Shown here: positions 11,175 through 22,245 of the stretch, piece after piece
Numbering within the stretch: the first letter of the stretch is position 1
How the letters are laid out: every line of letters starts with the position of its first letter
NCBI GenBank assembly: GCA_009617715.1
Contig: VTFK01000224.1
Location: 871,430-935,429 of the forward strand
DNA length: 64,000 bases
Origin: Plectrocnemia conspersa
Lineage: Eukaryota > Arthropoda > Insecta > Trichoptera > Polycentropodidae
Direction: 5' to 3'
Notes under the pieces: generated by a model
What the model was told of the DNA's origin: nothing
Seen by the model: the letters and a program-made list of their open reading frames with translations, nothing else
The model's database searches: none
Made by a program: the position numbers and the translations under genes

Positions 11175-13565
11175 TGTGATTTATTGGATTTAAGCTAGTA
11201 TCAATTACAAGTTCACTGACATCAGAGACGGGCATTGCGTTGTGGACATGTACACCAAAAATCTAATAGTGTCGAAGGTTGTTAGCGTTTATTTTTGCGT
11301 TCAATCAATAAGCGTCAGACATTTTTATCAAAACGTGATACAGTACGTGCAGATTCGCATATTTTTATTGCTAAATAAATAAAAAAAAGGGCAAATTAGT
11401 CTCTACACTTTTTTGTATTAGATTATTTATAATTAGGCATTATAATTTGACGCATGATTAATTAAAAGTATTTATTAGAAACATAAATTTTGAGTTGAAA
11501 TATGTTTTCTAAATCAATATATCAAACAATCAAATAACAATTACACATTGAAGGAGATTATTTTAAAAAAATTTTGATAATAAAAAAAACGTTAGTGAAT
11601 TATAATATACTTTTTAATGTTCATCGATCGTTGTTTTGTTGTATTATTTTTAGGGCGACGATAATGGAATTTTGATTAATTTTGTGGTTGAATGTTGCGA
11701 GCTGTATCATTTTTATTTCACGAAATAAAAGTATTGCCGAGTCGCTTATGAAAATACACAAATGAAATTTTAACAAATGTATAATAAGTAAAATATGGAA
11801 ACATTAATTTAGTTTGCTTAAAATCTGAGGGAATGTAATAATAGAGAATTAAAGCTATAAATTTTTTTACAAAAATTCAATATTAAACGTGCAATATAAT
11901 TAAATTTATGTTTTTCGTTTATGACATTTTAATTACTGCTTAGTCATATCTAATAATGAAAATATACAAAATAAAAAAATTAGCGGTACGCAGCGTTATT
12001 CAGGATTAAGATTAAACGCGATTTTCTCGAAGTATGACAAATTTGATCCAAATAGAAGTAAGATTTTTCAATTTCTATCATATTAAATATAGGATATCAA
12101 AAATAATGTTTTTATAATTAAATATTATGATTAAAGCTTTTTTTTCAATTACATAAAATGAACATCGGTGTGAATAATTTGAGCTAAACTATGTCGATAT
12201 GTAATTAAATGTAATATAATATATTGCTGGCTGGACCAATCATAATAGTGACGTTGTAATTATTTTATACATGTTTGTGTCCTTTCATTCGAAAATAAAT
12301 AAAGCGACATTACTAAAAAAATAAACTTTAATTAAGAATTTCACGTTTAAACGCAATCTATCGTGCCGGCACAAATAACGAAAGAATGTGCACTCTCTAA
12401 AAAAAACAAGCGAGCATGTACGAATCACCGTCGCCTACCTTATACACTCCCAAACAAATAGCTAGAATAGTTTAATAATATATTATTAGACAAAAATGAA
12501 CTATTAAAGTTTCGCCACAAATAACCAACATTTGCCTAAGGATCGAGGAACAGCTGGCCGCAATATAAAATCCCATTTGTACTTATTTCACTTCGCTTTT
12601 GACTTGGAATATACGCGAGTTCAGCTCAAATATCAAGCTTAGATAACGACAAATCGTTGCAGACGATCCGAGCTGGTTAAATCAACTAGTCACTATGAGC
12701 CCTTAAGAGTTGAACTCGATATATGAGACAACTTATATAAAATTTGACGCAGCACTACAGTAACTAACGATAAATCATAATTTTAATTTATTGCATTCAA
12801 AAATAACGAATAATTTTACTACTGCAGTTACATAATAAGTCGGAGTTAAATGTTATTTAATATAAACAGGTATATGGAGAGAGAGGGTAGGGTGGCTAAG
12901 ATAAGAAGTAAATGTGCATATGTTTTGAGCATGGTTCTAAAGTATAACAACGCAAAAAAGTATTATATACATATATTAAAAATTCAACTACAGATTTGTT
13001 TTTTGATAATATTTCGTTATATTTATAAAATACTGAAGAAAAATGAACTTTTGAAAGAAAAAACTATTTAAGATATTTTATATATAAAAATCATACTTGA
13101 TACAATATATTAAGAAGCAATATAAGACAAATTATAAGTTGTGCCTTATTAAAATCGTAAACGTGCTAAAAAAACTTAGACAAATAAAGCAACCAACATT
13201 TGATCTTGTTATTTCATGAATTAGGGTTATTTTATTGTGTTTCGTGTTGTTGTCACATAAATATTTTAATATTTTCTATTTACTAGAACAAAAGGTATGT
13301 TACTATCATATTAAGACATATACAAAAATAGTTTACTATCCATACCATTGTAACCATTGTACCATTGTATTATATAGTATTATATGTTTAACTTAAATTT
13401 TATCATAATTGAAATGTAACATACTCAATGAGCAATGCATAACGTGAATTTTTCGAAATTTGTTTAAAAGTAAGTAAATGAGACATATCTGATATTGATT
13501 CAAGTTTCAGCAATATTCTGCATAGTCAGGTAATTATACGTCTGTTAATCAAAACACATCGAATT
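11175..13565. other. AT-rich non-coding stretch
   Basis: No gene. At 12589-12610 a 22-base segment with CTTCGCTTTTGACTTGGAAT differs by only two bases from 24152-24173, hinting at a dispersed repeat. A purine-rich GGAGAGAGAGGG patch lies near 12875. Confidence 0.6.
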
Positions 13566-13790
13566 GCACAAAGTGCATTATCTGCATCGAAATGCTAATA
13601 GGTATGTTTGATCAGCGTATCATCACGATCGCTCGTTACGCAAAATCCATTAAAAAATTCATTTCGATCGTAATTTATGGCCAATGTAATGAATTACCAG
13701 AGAGATTGCCTCTCAAAGAATGCTCACGACGAAAACGGAATAAAAAAGCTTCCAATTTCGTCAACGACCCCGAGGTAAAATAAATAATTG
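13566..13790 (+). other. GC-richer block, possible enhancer or exon
   Basis: The plus strand is open for 63 codons (13592-13783) and the frame runs into GAG/GTAAAA, a weak donor, near 13776. The DNA also carries TTTATGGCC, which fits Abd-B-class homeodomain sites, and CGATCG repeats. The translation ends in a basic run (SRRKRNKK) but resembles no family I know. Conserved non-coding DNA is as likely as an exon. Confidence 0.2.
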
Positions 13791-14576
13791 TTTTATGTTA
13801 TACAATATTTGCATAACATAAAACGTTTATCAATTTATTATCACCGCTTTATGTTTTATTAAATTTCAACTGGCGCAAAGTATCGATCTTTTTTTCGAAT
13901 GCCTGTATGAAAAGGTCAAATGGCAGACGAACCGTGAGAAAATAGCTGAAACGAAAACTTAAACATGTTAACAGTTATTAATAAATTTAATACTTATATT
14001 ATTAATGAACTCGCAATGAAATACGTATTTCATAAATTAAAATATAAATAATATACTTTATTATAGTAAACGAATAATAAAGAAAGTTTTGGCAACCTTT
14101 AAAACGTGCCACAAACGCCTTTAATTTTCAAGAAATATTTGACCATTCATTTTGGTACATTACCTATTAACTATACTTTTATTTTGATGAGTAGCACAAA
14201 CTTTTCGAATACCTTTTAAAACCTGTTTGGTTGGCAGCTTCTTTATATTTAAAAAAATAAAGATTGCTAATTAAGCGTTGTTGATTAAAGTGGATTTAAC
14301 GTTCTGTTTGCAGTATATTTTTTAAATGGCTGTAAAATGTTTTAAAGCGTAACAGTTATGAAATTTGTTCTGGACCTTGAAAATTGGGGGTAGATCCAAC
14401 TAGGGCATCCAATACCCGGCCAAATTTATTACCCGCTTCTCAGATATTTTTATTTAAATTATAAAAATAAAAAAAATGTTTGAATAGAAAATTAAAGCAA
14501 ACGTATAATTGTTAATATTTTATTTAAACGAAATATTCATGTACACACACAGGGGCGTCATTTCACTTTTTTTTTT
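13791..14576. other. AT-rich non-coding stretch
   Basis: Nothing supportable beyond an A/T-rich background. Confidence 0.7.
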
Positions 14577-14790
14577 TCAGAAGTCAAAAAATCCACGGGG
14601 AGGGGAGGAAGTTGGCCACAATATTACGACTTACAATAAGTAAGTATCAATTAAAGCATATCTAAACCAAATTTTGCCCAATAGAAGAGATCTAGGTTTT
14701 AGCTGTTTGGTGGAAAAAACAATTATCACTTCTCAGAAGTCAAAAATCCACGTCAAAAGCAATAAAAATTATGCGTGCGTTAGGTGCCGA
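14577..14790 (+). repeat. Copies of the AAGTCAAAAATCCACG dispersed repeat
   Basis: TTCAGAAGTCAAAAAATCCACG at 14577-14598 is a truncated piece. The fuller copy at 14667-14790 contains TTTTGCCCAATAGAAG, then CAATTATCACTTCTCAGAAG, AGTCAAAAATCCACGTCAAA, AGCAATAAAA and a degraded TTAGGTGCCG. The same order is seen at 22140-22245 on this strand and, reversed, in both units at 27448-27732. The short plus-strand frame across it (14674-14874) derives from the repeat. Confidence 0.82.
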
Positions 14791-15621
14791 AATATAATAA
14801 TTTCATATTATTACTCAACACAGAAACTAAATATTCATATTGTGGTTTATGTTAAAAAAACGAAAAAGTTTTAAAGGTATATAAGTGAATCCAAAAATTG
14901 AATCATATCAAAAAATTTAATCATTTAAATACATATTTTTTTTATTGATACTTATTTGCTTTATTTTAAAAACCAAATAATTACTTATGTACTTTGAAAT
15001 GTCTAAAAGATGCAATTTGATTTTCTGTTATAAAATTTAAGCTGGAGAATAAAATCAACTTAAAAATGGATCAAAAAATAGTACTATTACTTATTATTAC
15101 GTTAAAACATGAAAATTGTAATAAAAATATTTTCAATCAATTTATTTATTTTAGGGTCGAAAAACCTATTAAAATGTAATATACTTAAATATTGTACATA
15201 TTTAAGTAATTTAATGCATTTTTATATTTAATGCGTACTCAAGTTTGCAATAATATATCCGTTTGTTGCATTATTAACATTTGCCATTTAATATGCACTA
15301 ACAAAATAATAAAGGCATAATGAATTCAGTACAGCTCCATTTATTAAAATTGTAATAATACAAATGGAATAAAGTATCTTATTTAGCAAAGTGAACGTTA
15401 GCAATAAATTAAATATAATGTTTTAAAGGTAATATATAAAGAGGTTTATATTCCATAATTCAGGTTATAAATATTTGCGAAATAAGTCATTAAAGTGCAT
15501 ACGATTACCATTCGCTATGCCATTAAATTAATAATAGGCAATTAAAACAGATGTTGATATTTTTTAACATCACCTATAGAATAATGTGTGCAATTTAAAA
15601 TTTGTACCAACGTATATTTAG
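14791..15621. other. AT-rich non-coding stretch
   Basis: No feature seen; poly-A/T runs dominate. Confidence 0.7.
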
Positions 15622-15699
15622 GGGTTGCAAACTACACTCAATTTAACGATTACTTTAACTGGGAATTAATTTGTAACCAGCAAAAAGGGGTTGAAAAAT
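15622..15699 (+). CDS. Possible short internal exon
   Basis: A TATATTTAG acceptor ends at 15621 and a strong donor, AAAAAT/GTAAGTAT, has its GT at 15700-15701. The 78 bases between are open in one frame, giving VANYTQFNDYFNWELICNQQ followed by KGVEK, a mixed composition unlike the A/T-driven frames nearby. The surrounding open frame runs 15588-15803. There is no recognisable domain and the polypyrimidine tract is weak. Cryptic splice signals are frequent in A/T-rich DNA. Confidence 0.2.
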
Positions 15700-15701
15700 G
15701 T

Positions 15702-17285
15702 AAGTATCGATGGACTATAGAACATTTTTGCGGGTTGTTCAATTCACGTTGTCTTACTAAAGTTTTCCGTGGATTGAAATTGTATCTACAGTTAAATCAA
15801 TGAATCTTATCAACCAAATAACTACGCGTCGTTCCATGTTTTCGTAGTTGTTGGCTGGTGCTAATTTTATCTTAGTTTTTTTCTGACGACTTGGTCTTAA
15901 TATCAAAATTAATAAATATAAGAAGTAAAATAATCGATGAAGAAATAAAAAATATATTCTTCCATTATTTTTTGCCTTATTCTAAGATGAAGATTAAACT
16001 ATTAATCTGTATTGCTCTCAATCTAATTTCCTGTAACTATCGGAGTCGATCTTTTCCCCCATAATGTTCGAATTGTTATTTTATTTTATTCCTCCTCATC
16101 TAACAAAATTACGTTCTCAATTTCATCGACATTCTGGTCGTAATCCATTCTGGCGAGTCTAGATTGGGATAATAACCACGAAGACCACTCCCCGTTGAAA
16201 CTTAATCAATGCTGATCATACAGAAATAACACGGTTCACGTTGTTATCCCAACAAATTACACACTACATGCATTTAATTCCATCACGACATGCACTTCCA
16301 GCTACACAACTAAAACTACATGCACATTTCAGAATAAATACATATTTTACATGCACACATCTACATAAAATTTCGACTGGTGTTTATGAATATTTATAGT
16401 GATGGCAATTTTTTTCCGGTCGAATTGCAATCATTCATTTTTTGTTTAAAATTTTTACTGCCAATAAAGATTAAGACATGCATACCAATCCTAATAATAA
16501 TTCTGTGTGAGTTCAATAGACGATGATTAACCATGTGTCTATGCATAATAAGTTCCGTGCAGCAAAAAAGTGGAATGAAAAAGCTTAATTGAGGAAAAAT
16601 GTTTTAAAATATACACAATGTTGACTTATATATGTATGATATGTATAATAACATTATATAATTCAATTGAATAATGAAAAATATCCTAGTTATATAAAAA
16701 TTACGAGTTTCATCCAACGAGAGTTTACCACGATAGTTAGCGTTACAATAATAGTTTTATGATGTCATTCAAATATTAACCAATTGTCACACAGGATGTA
16801 TTATTCAGTAGAATACCAATAAATTAAATTAAGTAAATGTCGTTTGATAAGATTATTGTATTACGGTACTAATTTGATACGCTTAATAAAGCAAATTATC
16901 ATCTTAGATTAATTTAGTGAGGTTTTGCTTATTTTATTAGGATTATAAAATATAAAAACTATTATTAAAGATAATAAAGGCGTATTAATAAAAAATAATT
17001 GGTTGTAAATTTAAATTATAGTTGTATACATCTGATTCATAGTGGAATGTAATTGTATTACATTAACAAGAAACGGAAGTGCTATAATTATTCAAGTATA
17101 CATTAGACGATATTATATTATATGCATCGCATTAAATGGAAAGCTAACCTAACCTACAATAAGGCATGTATGTAAAAATAATACACGTGAATAGCTTATA
17201 ATAATTTATTGGCAATATATTAAAAATAATTTATTTATTGTAAATCTTTCGTTACAACATGACAGACATTAGTGTAATGCTTGCA
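15702..17285. other. AT-rich non-coding stretch
   Basis: No gene. The segment 16000-16360 is slightly GC-richer and contains several CATGCA-type words but no interpretable feature. Confidence 0.6.
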
Positions 17286-17400
17286 CTTCCGAGTAGCAGC
17301 CACACTGCCATAACTTTCATATGCCGTCCGGACGGCGGCCGTGAATGACGTCCGCATGGCGGCTGCAGTCACGTACAGCTGGCATATGTGCGCGCGATCG
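17286..17400. promoter_or_regulatory. GC-rich palindromic block in AT-rich DNA
   Basis: A compact GC-rich island. CATATGCC (17318-17325) and GGCATATG (17381-17388) are inverted copies enclosing it. Inside is the 14-bp perfect palindrome GCCGTCCGGACGGC (17323-17336), and GGCGGC occurs twice (from 17334 and from 17358). The minus strand is open across it (17423-17235), rich in Ala and Thr, but the frame looks like a consequence of the GC content. An insulator, enhancer or promoter-proximal element is possible; no specific factor can be named. Confidence 0.35.
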
Positions 17401-17714
17401 AAAAATGTTGCAAATAATCGCAATTTTTAAATTGTCATAATATTGAAATTACGCTACTGATGATTATAAAAAATTGTGTGGGCACTCACCAATACAATAT
17501 CAGTGAAAACTTTTCGGTCGTAAATATTCAATTTACGCAAAATCTTTGTCGGCTTTTGCAAAATTCCATAAGGCATAAAAATTATACTTCAGAATACGAA
17601 CACCACATGTGTGACTATCCTAGAATTTGTTGCCATCGATTCTAAATAAGAATTCGTTATGGTGTGACATTTATATAAACCGATCTAGGAAAATACATAA
17701 GGATATTCGAAACG
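17401..17714. other. Non-coding stretch
   Basis: Ordinary mixed sequence between the GC-rich block and dispersed repeat copy B. A 61-codon plus-strand frame (17460-17645) is of unremarkable composition. Confidence 0.6.
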
Positions 17715-18298
17715 AGTTTTTTAACAAAATCAAGTACCACTAATTATTTTTTAATTATTTAATTTTATATGAAAAAAAATATAATAACGATATCTGTTAG
17801 AAGAGTATACTATTAAAAATATAACTAATCCCTTTCGGTGCCCTAAAATATTCAAAGATGTCAGTAAGAGTCTGTTGGAGTCCCCGATAAGCATGTGGTA
17901 TTATAACTTGACCACGTGACCACGATGCAGCGCTCGACATGCGTGTTGACCGCATGTCAATGAACCGAGTTGCCCGTTCTATTTCAGTTTGCGAAAAACC
18001 ATATCATTATCTCTCTCACTCTCGTCATTTAACACGCGAGAGACCGAAAGGGGAAGTATCTCACCGCTCGCGCTCGAAAGAGCAGCTCCGACTTCGGTCC
18101 GTTTGCCGACAATGTTCGGAAGCGCTTGAAGCTGGCCAAGTCGACTGAATTATTCCTACTTTACCTCCCGTTCTCGGTAACCTTGGACAACTTCCGAAGA
18201 TTTTAGAGCGGGCAGAACCGAATTCGACCGAAGTAACCCACTATATTCTCCGTCCTTGGCCAACCTTGGCCAACTTCCAGAGAGTGTAGTGCAGGCAT
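17715..18298 (-). repeat. Dispersed repeat, copy B
   Basis: Partner of the repeat at 3071-3692, in the same orientation, with both outer edges conserved. Here the GCAGGCAT edge runs into unrelated A/T-rich DNA rather than a reverse-transcriptase fragment, so that edge is a true element boundary and the RT is not a constant part of the family. Copy B lacks the roughly 30 bases that follow the CGACAT block in copy A and lacks the segment around 3465-3475. Two short frames inside it (17939-18148 plus, 18156-18338 minus) are not genes. Confidence 0.88.
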
Positions 18299-18379
18299 AA
18301 CGCTTTATAACTAAGTAAACACAATCAATAACCACCAAGAATGTCTGTGAATCATTGACATCTATTTTATGAATTATCT

Positions 18380-18482
18380 TACTCTATTTTATTTTAAATT
18401 AATCATCCATGAGATTAAAAAATCTAGAAAAACATAATTTATTGAAATTATAATTATATAATAATCAGTAGTTCCTATTTTA
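18380..18482. repeat. SINE-like remnant, copy 1
   Basis: Aligns with 49290-49435: ACTCTATTTTA, TTAATCATC, an AYGAGATTAA box, AAAATCTA, then AATTATATAATAATCA and AGTTCCTAT. It lacks the tRNA-like part seen in the 49-kb copy. The call rests on the shared order of words; the class is inferred from the other copies. Confidence 0.5.
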
Positions 18483-19679
18483 TATGTTGAAATTAGACAA
18501 GCAGGAAACATATGAGACATTACAATTGATATTTTTTATTGCAAGTTACAAGATTAGTAAAAATAGAAGCGATTTATACTTAATTGACAGCACTGCGTGA
18601 AGTGACAGTTTATTAAACATTTGCCCCAACAAATTCTGACTTATAGTGCATGTTTAAAATGGCCGTAAAAATTATTATGAATAATCAAACTGGTATGGTT
18701 AATCTAAAATTGAAAGATGTAAAGTTCTCATCGAAAAAAGTGGTAAAAGGGCATCTGTTATCACTGATAAACTCGTTAACAATCCTGTTTTAAGCGTTTA
18801 ACAATTGATGAACTTCATGATTATTGTTAAGACTTCTTCAAAACTTTTATTATTGATTAATTATTTTTTTCAAGTTATATTATAACTACTGACAGTTTGA
18901 GAAACACACCAACTTAAATGTACGCGCTAAAGATTCCCTCAGAGGAGTACAGAAAATAATCACATACAAACATACACATGCATATGTTTATTTAATTATA
19001 ATAATAAACTAATTTTATTGTGTGTAGGTTTCAACCACCTGCACAATATATTTTAAGTTAAAGGGAATTATAGCAAAAATTCTCAAAACACAGTATTTCA
19101 CAAAACTATAGTAGAATGATCTCGTGATCACACAATTTCGTTATTATTTTGAAATACTGCACGGACCACCTATATCATATCTATATATAAGTACCAAATA
19201 AATAACTACTCTTTCTTTGGAAAGGATGTGCACTAGACAATACGTTCTACCCTGCGCATAATACTATTGTTATTCTACCATTTGGTTACCGATCACTAGA
19301 GTGACTATCTGGACCGTTAATCTTTAAAGTAATGAACACAATTGCCTGGCAAACATTTCTATCTGAGATTCGCTAGAGCTGTCTTATACCAGAAATATAA
19401 AATATGTGACACTTAGTGACAGGCAGATAGGCAGATAGACGCGGCGTAAGACTTAAAATACAGACAAGGAGAGAAGTCACAGCAGAAGAGACCTCATTGA
19501 TGCGATAGAAATCTGCGAATCGTTCAAAGAGAACACATCACGACAATACCAGCCGCTCTATCTAAATCACAGCCGACAATAATACAGCCCGATATGTCAG
19601 CAAAAGTCTCTGACTTTCCAAAATCTGCCTGATAGTGATGTGTGGCAGTCTATGTATATTTATAAAATAAACTTACCAG
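18483..19679. other. Non-coding stretch
   Basis: No gene. The part 19390-19650 is less A/T-rich, with AGGCAGATAGGCAGATAG at about 19421 and CAGA-rich words. It lies next to the repeat fragment below and may be more of the same element. Confidence 0.5.
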
Positions 19680-19752
19680 TTTTTTCTGGCGTCTATTTTG
19701 ACTGCAAAACCACACCCCTTTGGCCTTAAAACCCGAAAACCATAATAAAACG
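19680..19752 (-). repeat. Dispersed repeat with short coding-like segment, copy 1
   Basis: Matches 44306-44372. On the minus strand both contain TTTTCGGGTTTTAA, then a segment that translates as CGFAVKIDARKN here and CDFSAKIDAEKL there. Twenty-four of the 27 bases encoding the nine-residue core agree. All three base differences change the residue, so no protein-level constraint is indicated. In this copy the frame closes at a stop two residues later. It is most likely the edge of a transposable element; the family is unknown. Confidence 0.68.
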
Positions 19753-22139
19753 TTTACGTTAAATTAATTTTAATAGACAAAAATTATATACATATATATT
19801 CAAGTAAACTTCAGTAGAAGAAAATTCCTACTTTAATCTACTTTATATTCGAATATGATAATAAAACACGCATTAACAATAGTTTCAGTTCATTAATAAT
19901 TAACTAATAATATATGTTAATTAAAATATATTTTAAAGCTATATAATAGACCTAAAAGTAAATTAAATACATAATACACGTTTTATTAAATTTATAGGCA
20001 ACACACAAACAACAATACAATACAAGACCGGTCAATTAGAAGTACAACTTTCAATTCTACCTTATGCCATGTCGGTCGCAAATAAAATAATCGACTTGCA
20101 TGTCACAATGCGAACGCTGATTTATTGTTATTATCGTATTATAAACAATATATAAACATATTTTTAACTGCATTTCTCTTTTTAATTTGTTACTGAGGCG
20201 GAATAAATATGTCAGCCTAATTTAACGCTCGAATATAAATTATGCTTCGTACTCTTATAAAATAATTTATATGACCTCGTTAAAAACGTAAATAAAATGC
20301 TTCATTCGTTCATTGGATCGGTATAAATATTTTATTTTTATATTATTTATATATTAAATAGATGTTATTATTCAGAACAAACAATGGGGAGATCATCCGA
20401 ACTGTTGGTGAGCGTGAAAATTGTGCACGTATAAATATTAAGTTTATTTTCAGAGTTTGCCTTGCATGATACTACTCTACGTTAATGGCGCAATATATAT
20501 TACTTGTCGACAATAAACATTGATCGTTAACGTCACATAAAAGTATCGATAATATATAATATAATATGTTGTGGTTCGTATACTATTAACCTCAGATTTT
20601 TTATGAAAAATAAAATATAATGTTATTTTATACGCTTTTGCGTAAGCATGAAAGCAAGTAACTGCCATAAAACTGCAATAAATATCCAAAAGTTTAACAT
20701 AATTATATGCATCGTGGTTATGTTCAATTCTTGGTTTTAATTGCATCTCATTAAAGTTATTATTACTCAATAAAAAATAATGCGTATGTTTTGAAACTAC
20801 AAGATAATTTATTTCCATATGATTGTTCTATAGAAAAGTTGCACAATTTCGAACTACCTTGCTTTATTTTAATTATCTTTGGTTAGAACATAAGTACCTG
20901 TTAATAAATTTAGAAGTAGCCCCAGTTTTTTTTTGTCATGTTAAAATATTTATTTCCTTATTTAAAAGATACAATGCTTTTAAGATCGCGTGTGCGTCTC
21001 TTCTGCGAAGTTTCTTAATGTCTTAATAAAATATTGTTTCATGGTTTGGAAACAGTAAAAAATCTGAAAAACATTCTATTTCAGAACAAAAATTCTAAGA
21101 AAAACAAAAAAAAGCGCAACAGGAAAATTATATGATTTCCAAAAAATGAGATAAAATAGATTTAGTATAAACAAGCAAATTTTTTGGTAAAAATTACTTT
21201 ATATAATGACAGTATGCTCAATTTCACAATATGTCTATTTTTCCTGATTCTGCAGATAAATATAACATTTAGCGATTATAAGTGAGACATATTCTTAGAG
21301 TTAGTTTATGAATATTAAATAGTGCATTAAATCATTGTTTTGCATCTAAAGAATAATGCATCTCTTATAAATGTTTTTCTGAATAAGAACAATTTTATTA
21401 TTAAGATATGTATGTAGTAGTCATTTATATATTACACATCATATGCTATAAAAATCTCAAATAAGCCTAAAAAAATTTGGTGATTTCATTATCACTAAAG
21501 CAACATCTACTATATAGTAAAAAGAATAGAAAATGCACTAAAATTTGCTAATAAATATGGACATAAAAATTAACAGGAGATTAATTTGGAAGATGTTAAT
21601 AGAAAAAATATGTACCACATAATATACTGAACATAGTTGTTACATACGTTAGTCATAAACAGTGTTAAAATACTGAATTTAAATTATGCAGATATATTTT
21701 AAGACAGAGGATCAAAAATTTGCAAAAATGATAATGAGACAAAGTCATTAGGAATTAAAATGTGGAAGTGAATAAAATACCAAAATATTTTAGAAAATTC
21801 AATCCAACATAATCAGTTTCTACTATGTCATATACGTTAAATGTTTGTGCTACACAGAATGTGCCATATCTAAAGAAATGCTTTGTTCTTCCAGAATAAA
21901 AAGGGGATTCCAGAGAGGACTTTTCTAGTTGTTCTTGAATCTCAAAATCAAATATATTTATTTTAATGAACACAAATATAATATACTATTTAATACTATT
22001 TAGTTTGATGTAAATTTTTAGTTTAAAAATGAAGAAAAATTCTGTTATTTGTAAAAAACTTGAGGACGAATGAAATGCATAAAATATCATTTAAGCAATT
22101 TATTAAAATAAATATTTAATCAAAGTGTATTCAAATCGA
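19753..22139. other. AT-rich non-coding stretch
   Basis: No gene recognised. The 113-codon minus-strand frame at 20477-20818 is Tyr/Ile/Asn-rich, as expected from A/T-rich DNA lacking stops by chance. Confidence 0.6.
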
Positions 22140-22245
22140 ATTTTGGTAAATAGAAGGGCGCAAAATCAATTATCACTTCTCAGAAGTTAAAATTCACATC
22201 AAAAGCAATAAAATAGTGTCGGCGCCTTCGCAGTTTAAGGCGTTC
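22140..22245 (+). repeat. Copy of the AAGTCAAAAATCCACG dispersed repeat
   Basis: Contains TTTTGGTAAATAGAAGGGCG, then CAATTATCACTTCTCAGAAG, TTAAAATTCACATCAAAAGC, AATAAAATAGTGTCGGCGCC and TTCGCAGT. It shares the word order of the 14.7-kb and 27.5-kb copies with more substitutions. Confidence 0.8.

Noticed and set aside
17286..17400. microRNA precursor
   Set aside because: The inverted CATATGCC words are only 8 bp and the intervening sequence does not form a long continuous stem by eye; no known microRNA seed recognised.
17939..18148. 69-codon Arg/Ser-rich frame
   Set aside because: Lies inside dispersed repeat copy B; copy A has insertions and deletions that break the frame.
20477..20818. 113-codon minus-strand frame
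   Set aside because: Composition is Tyr/Ile/Asn/His-driven as expected from A/T-rich DNA; no domain and no paired signals.
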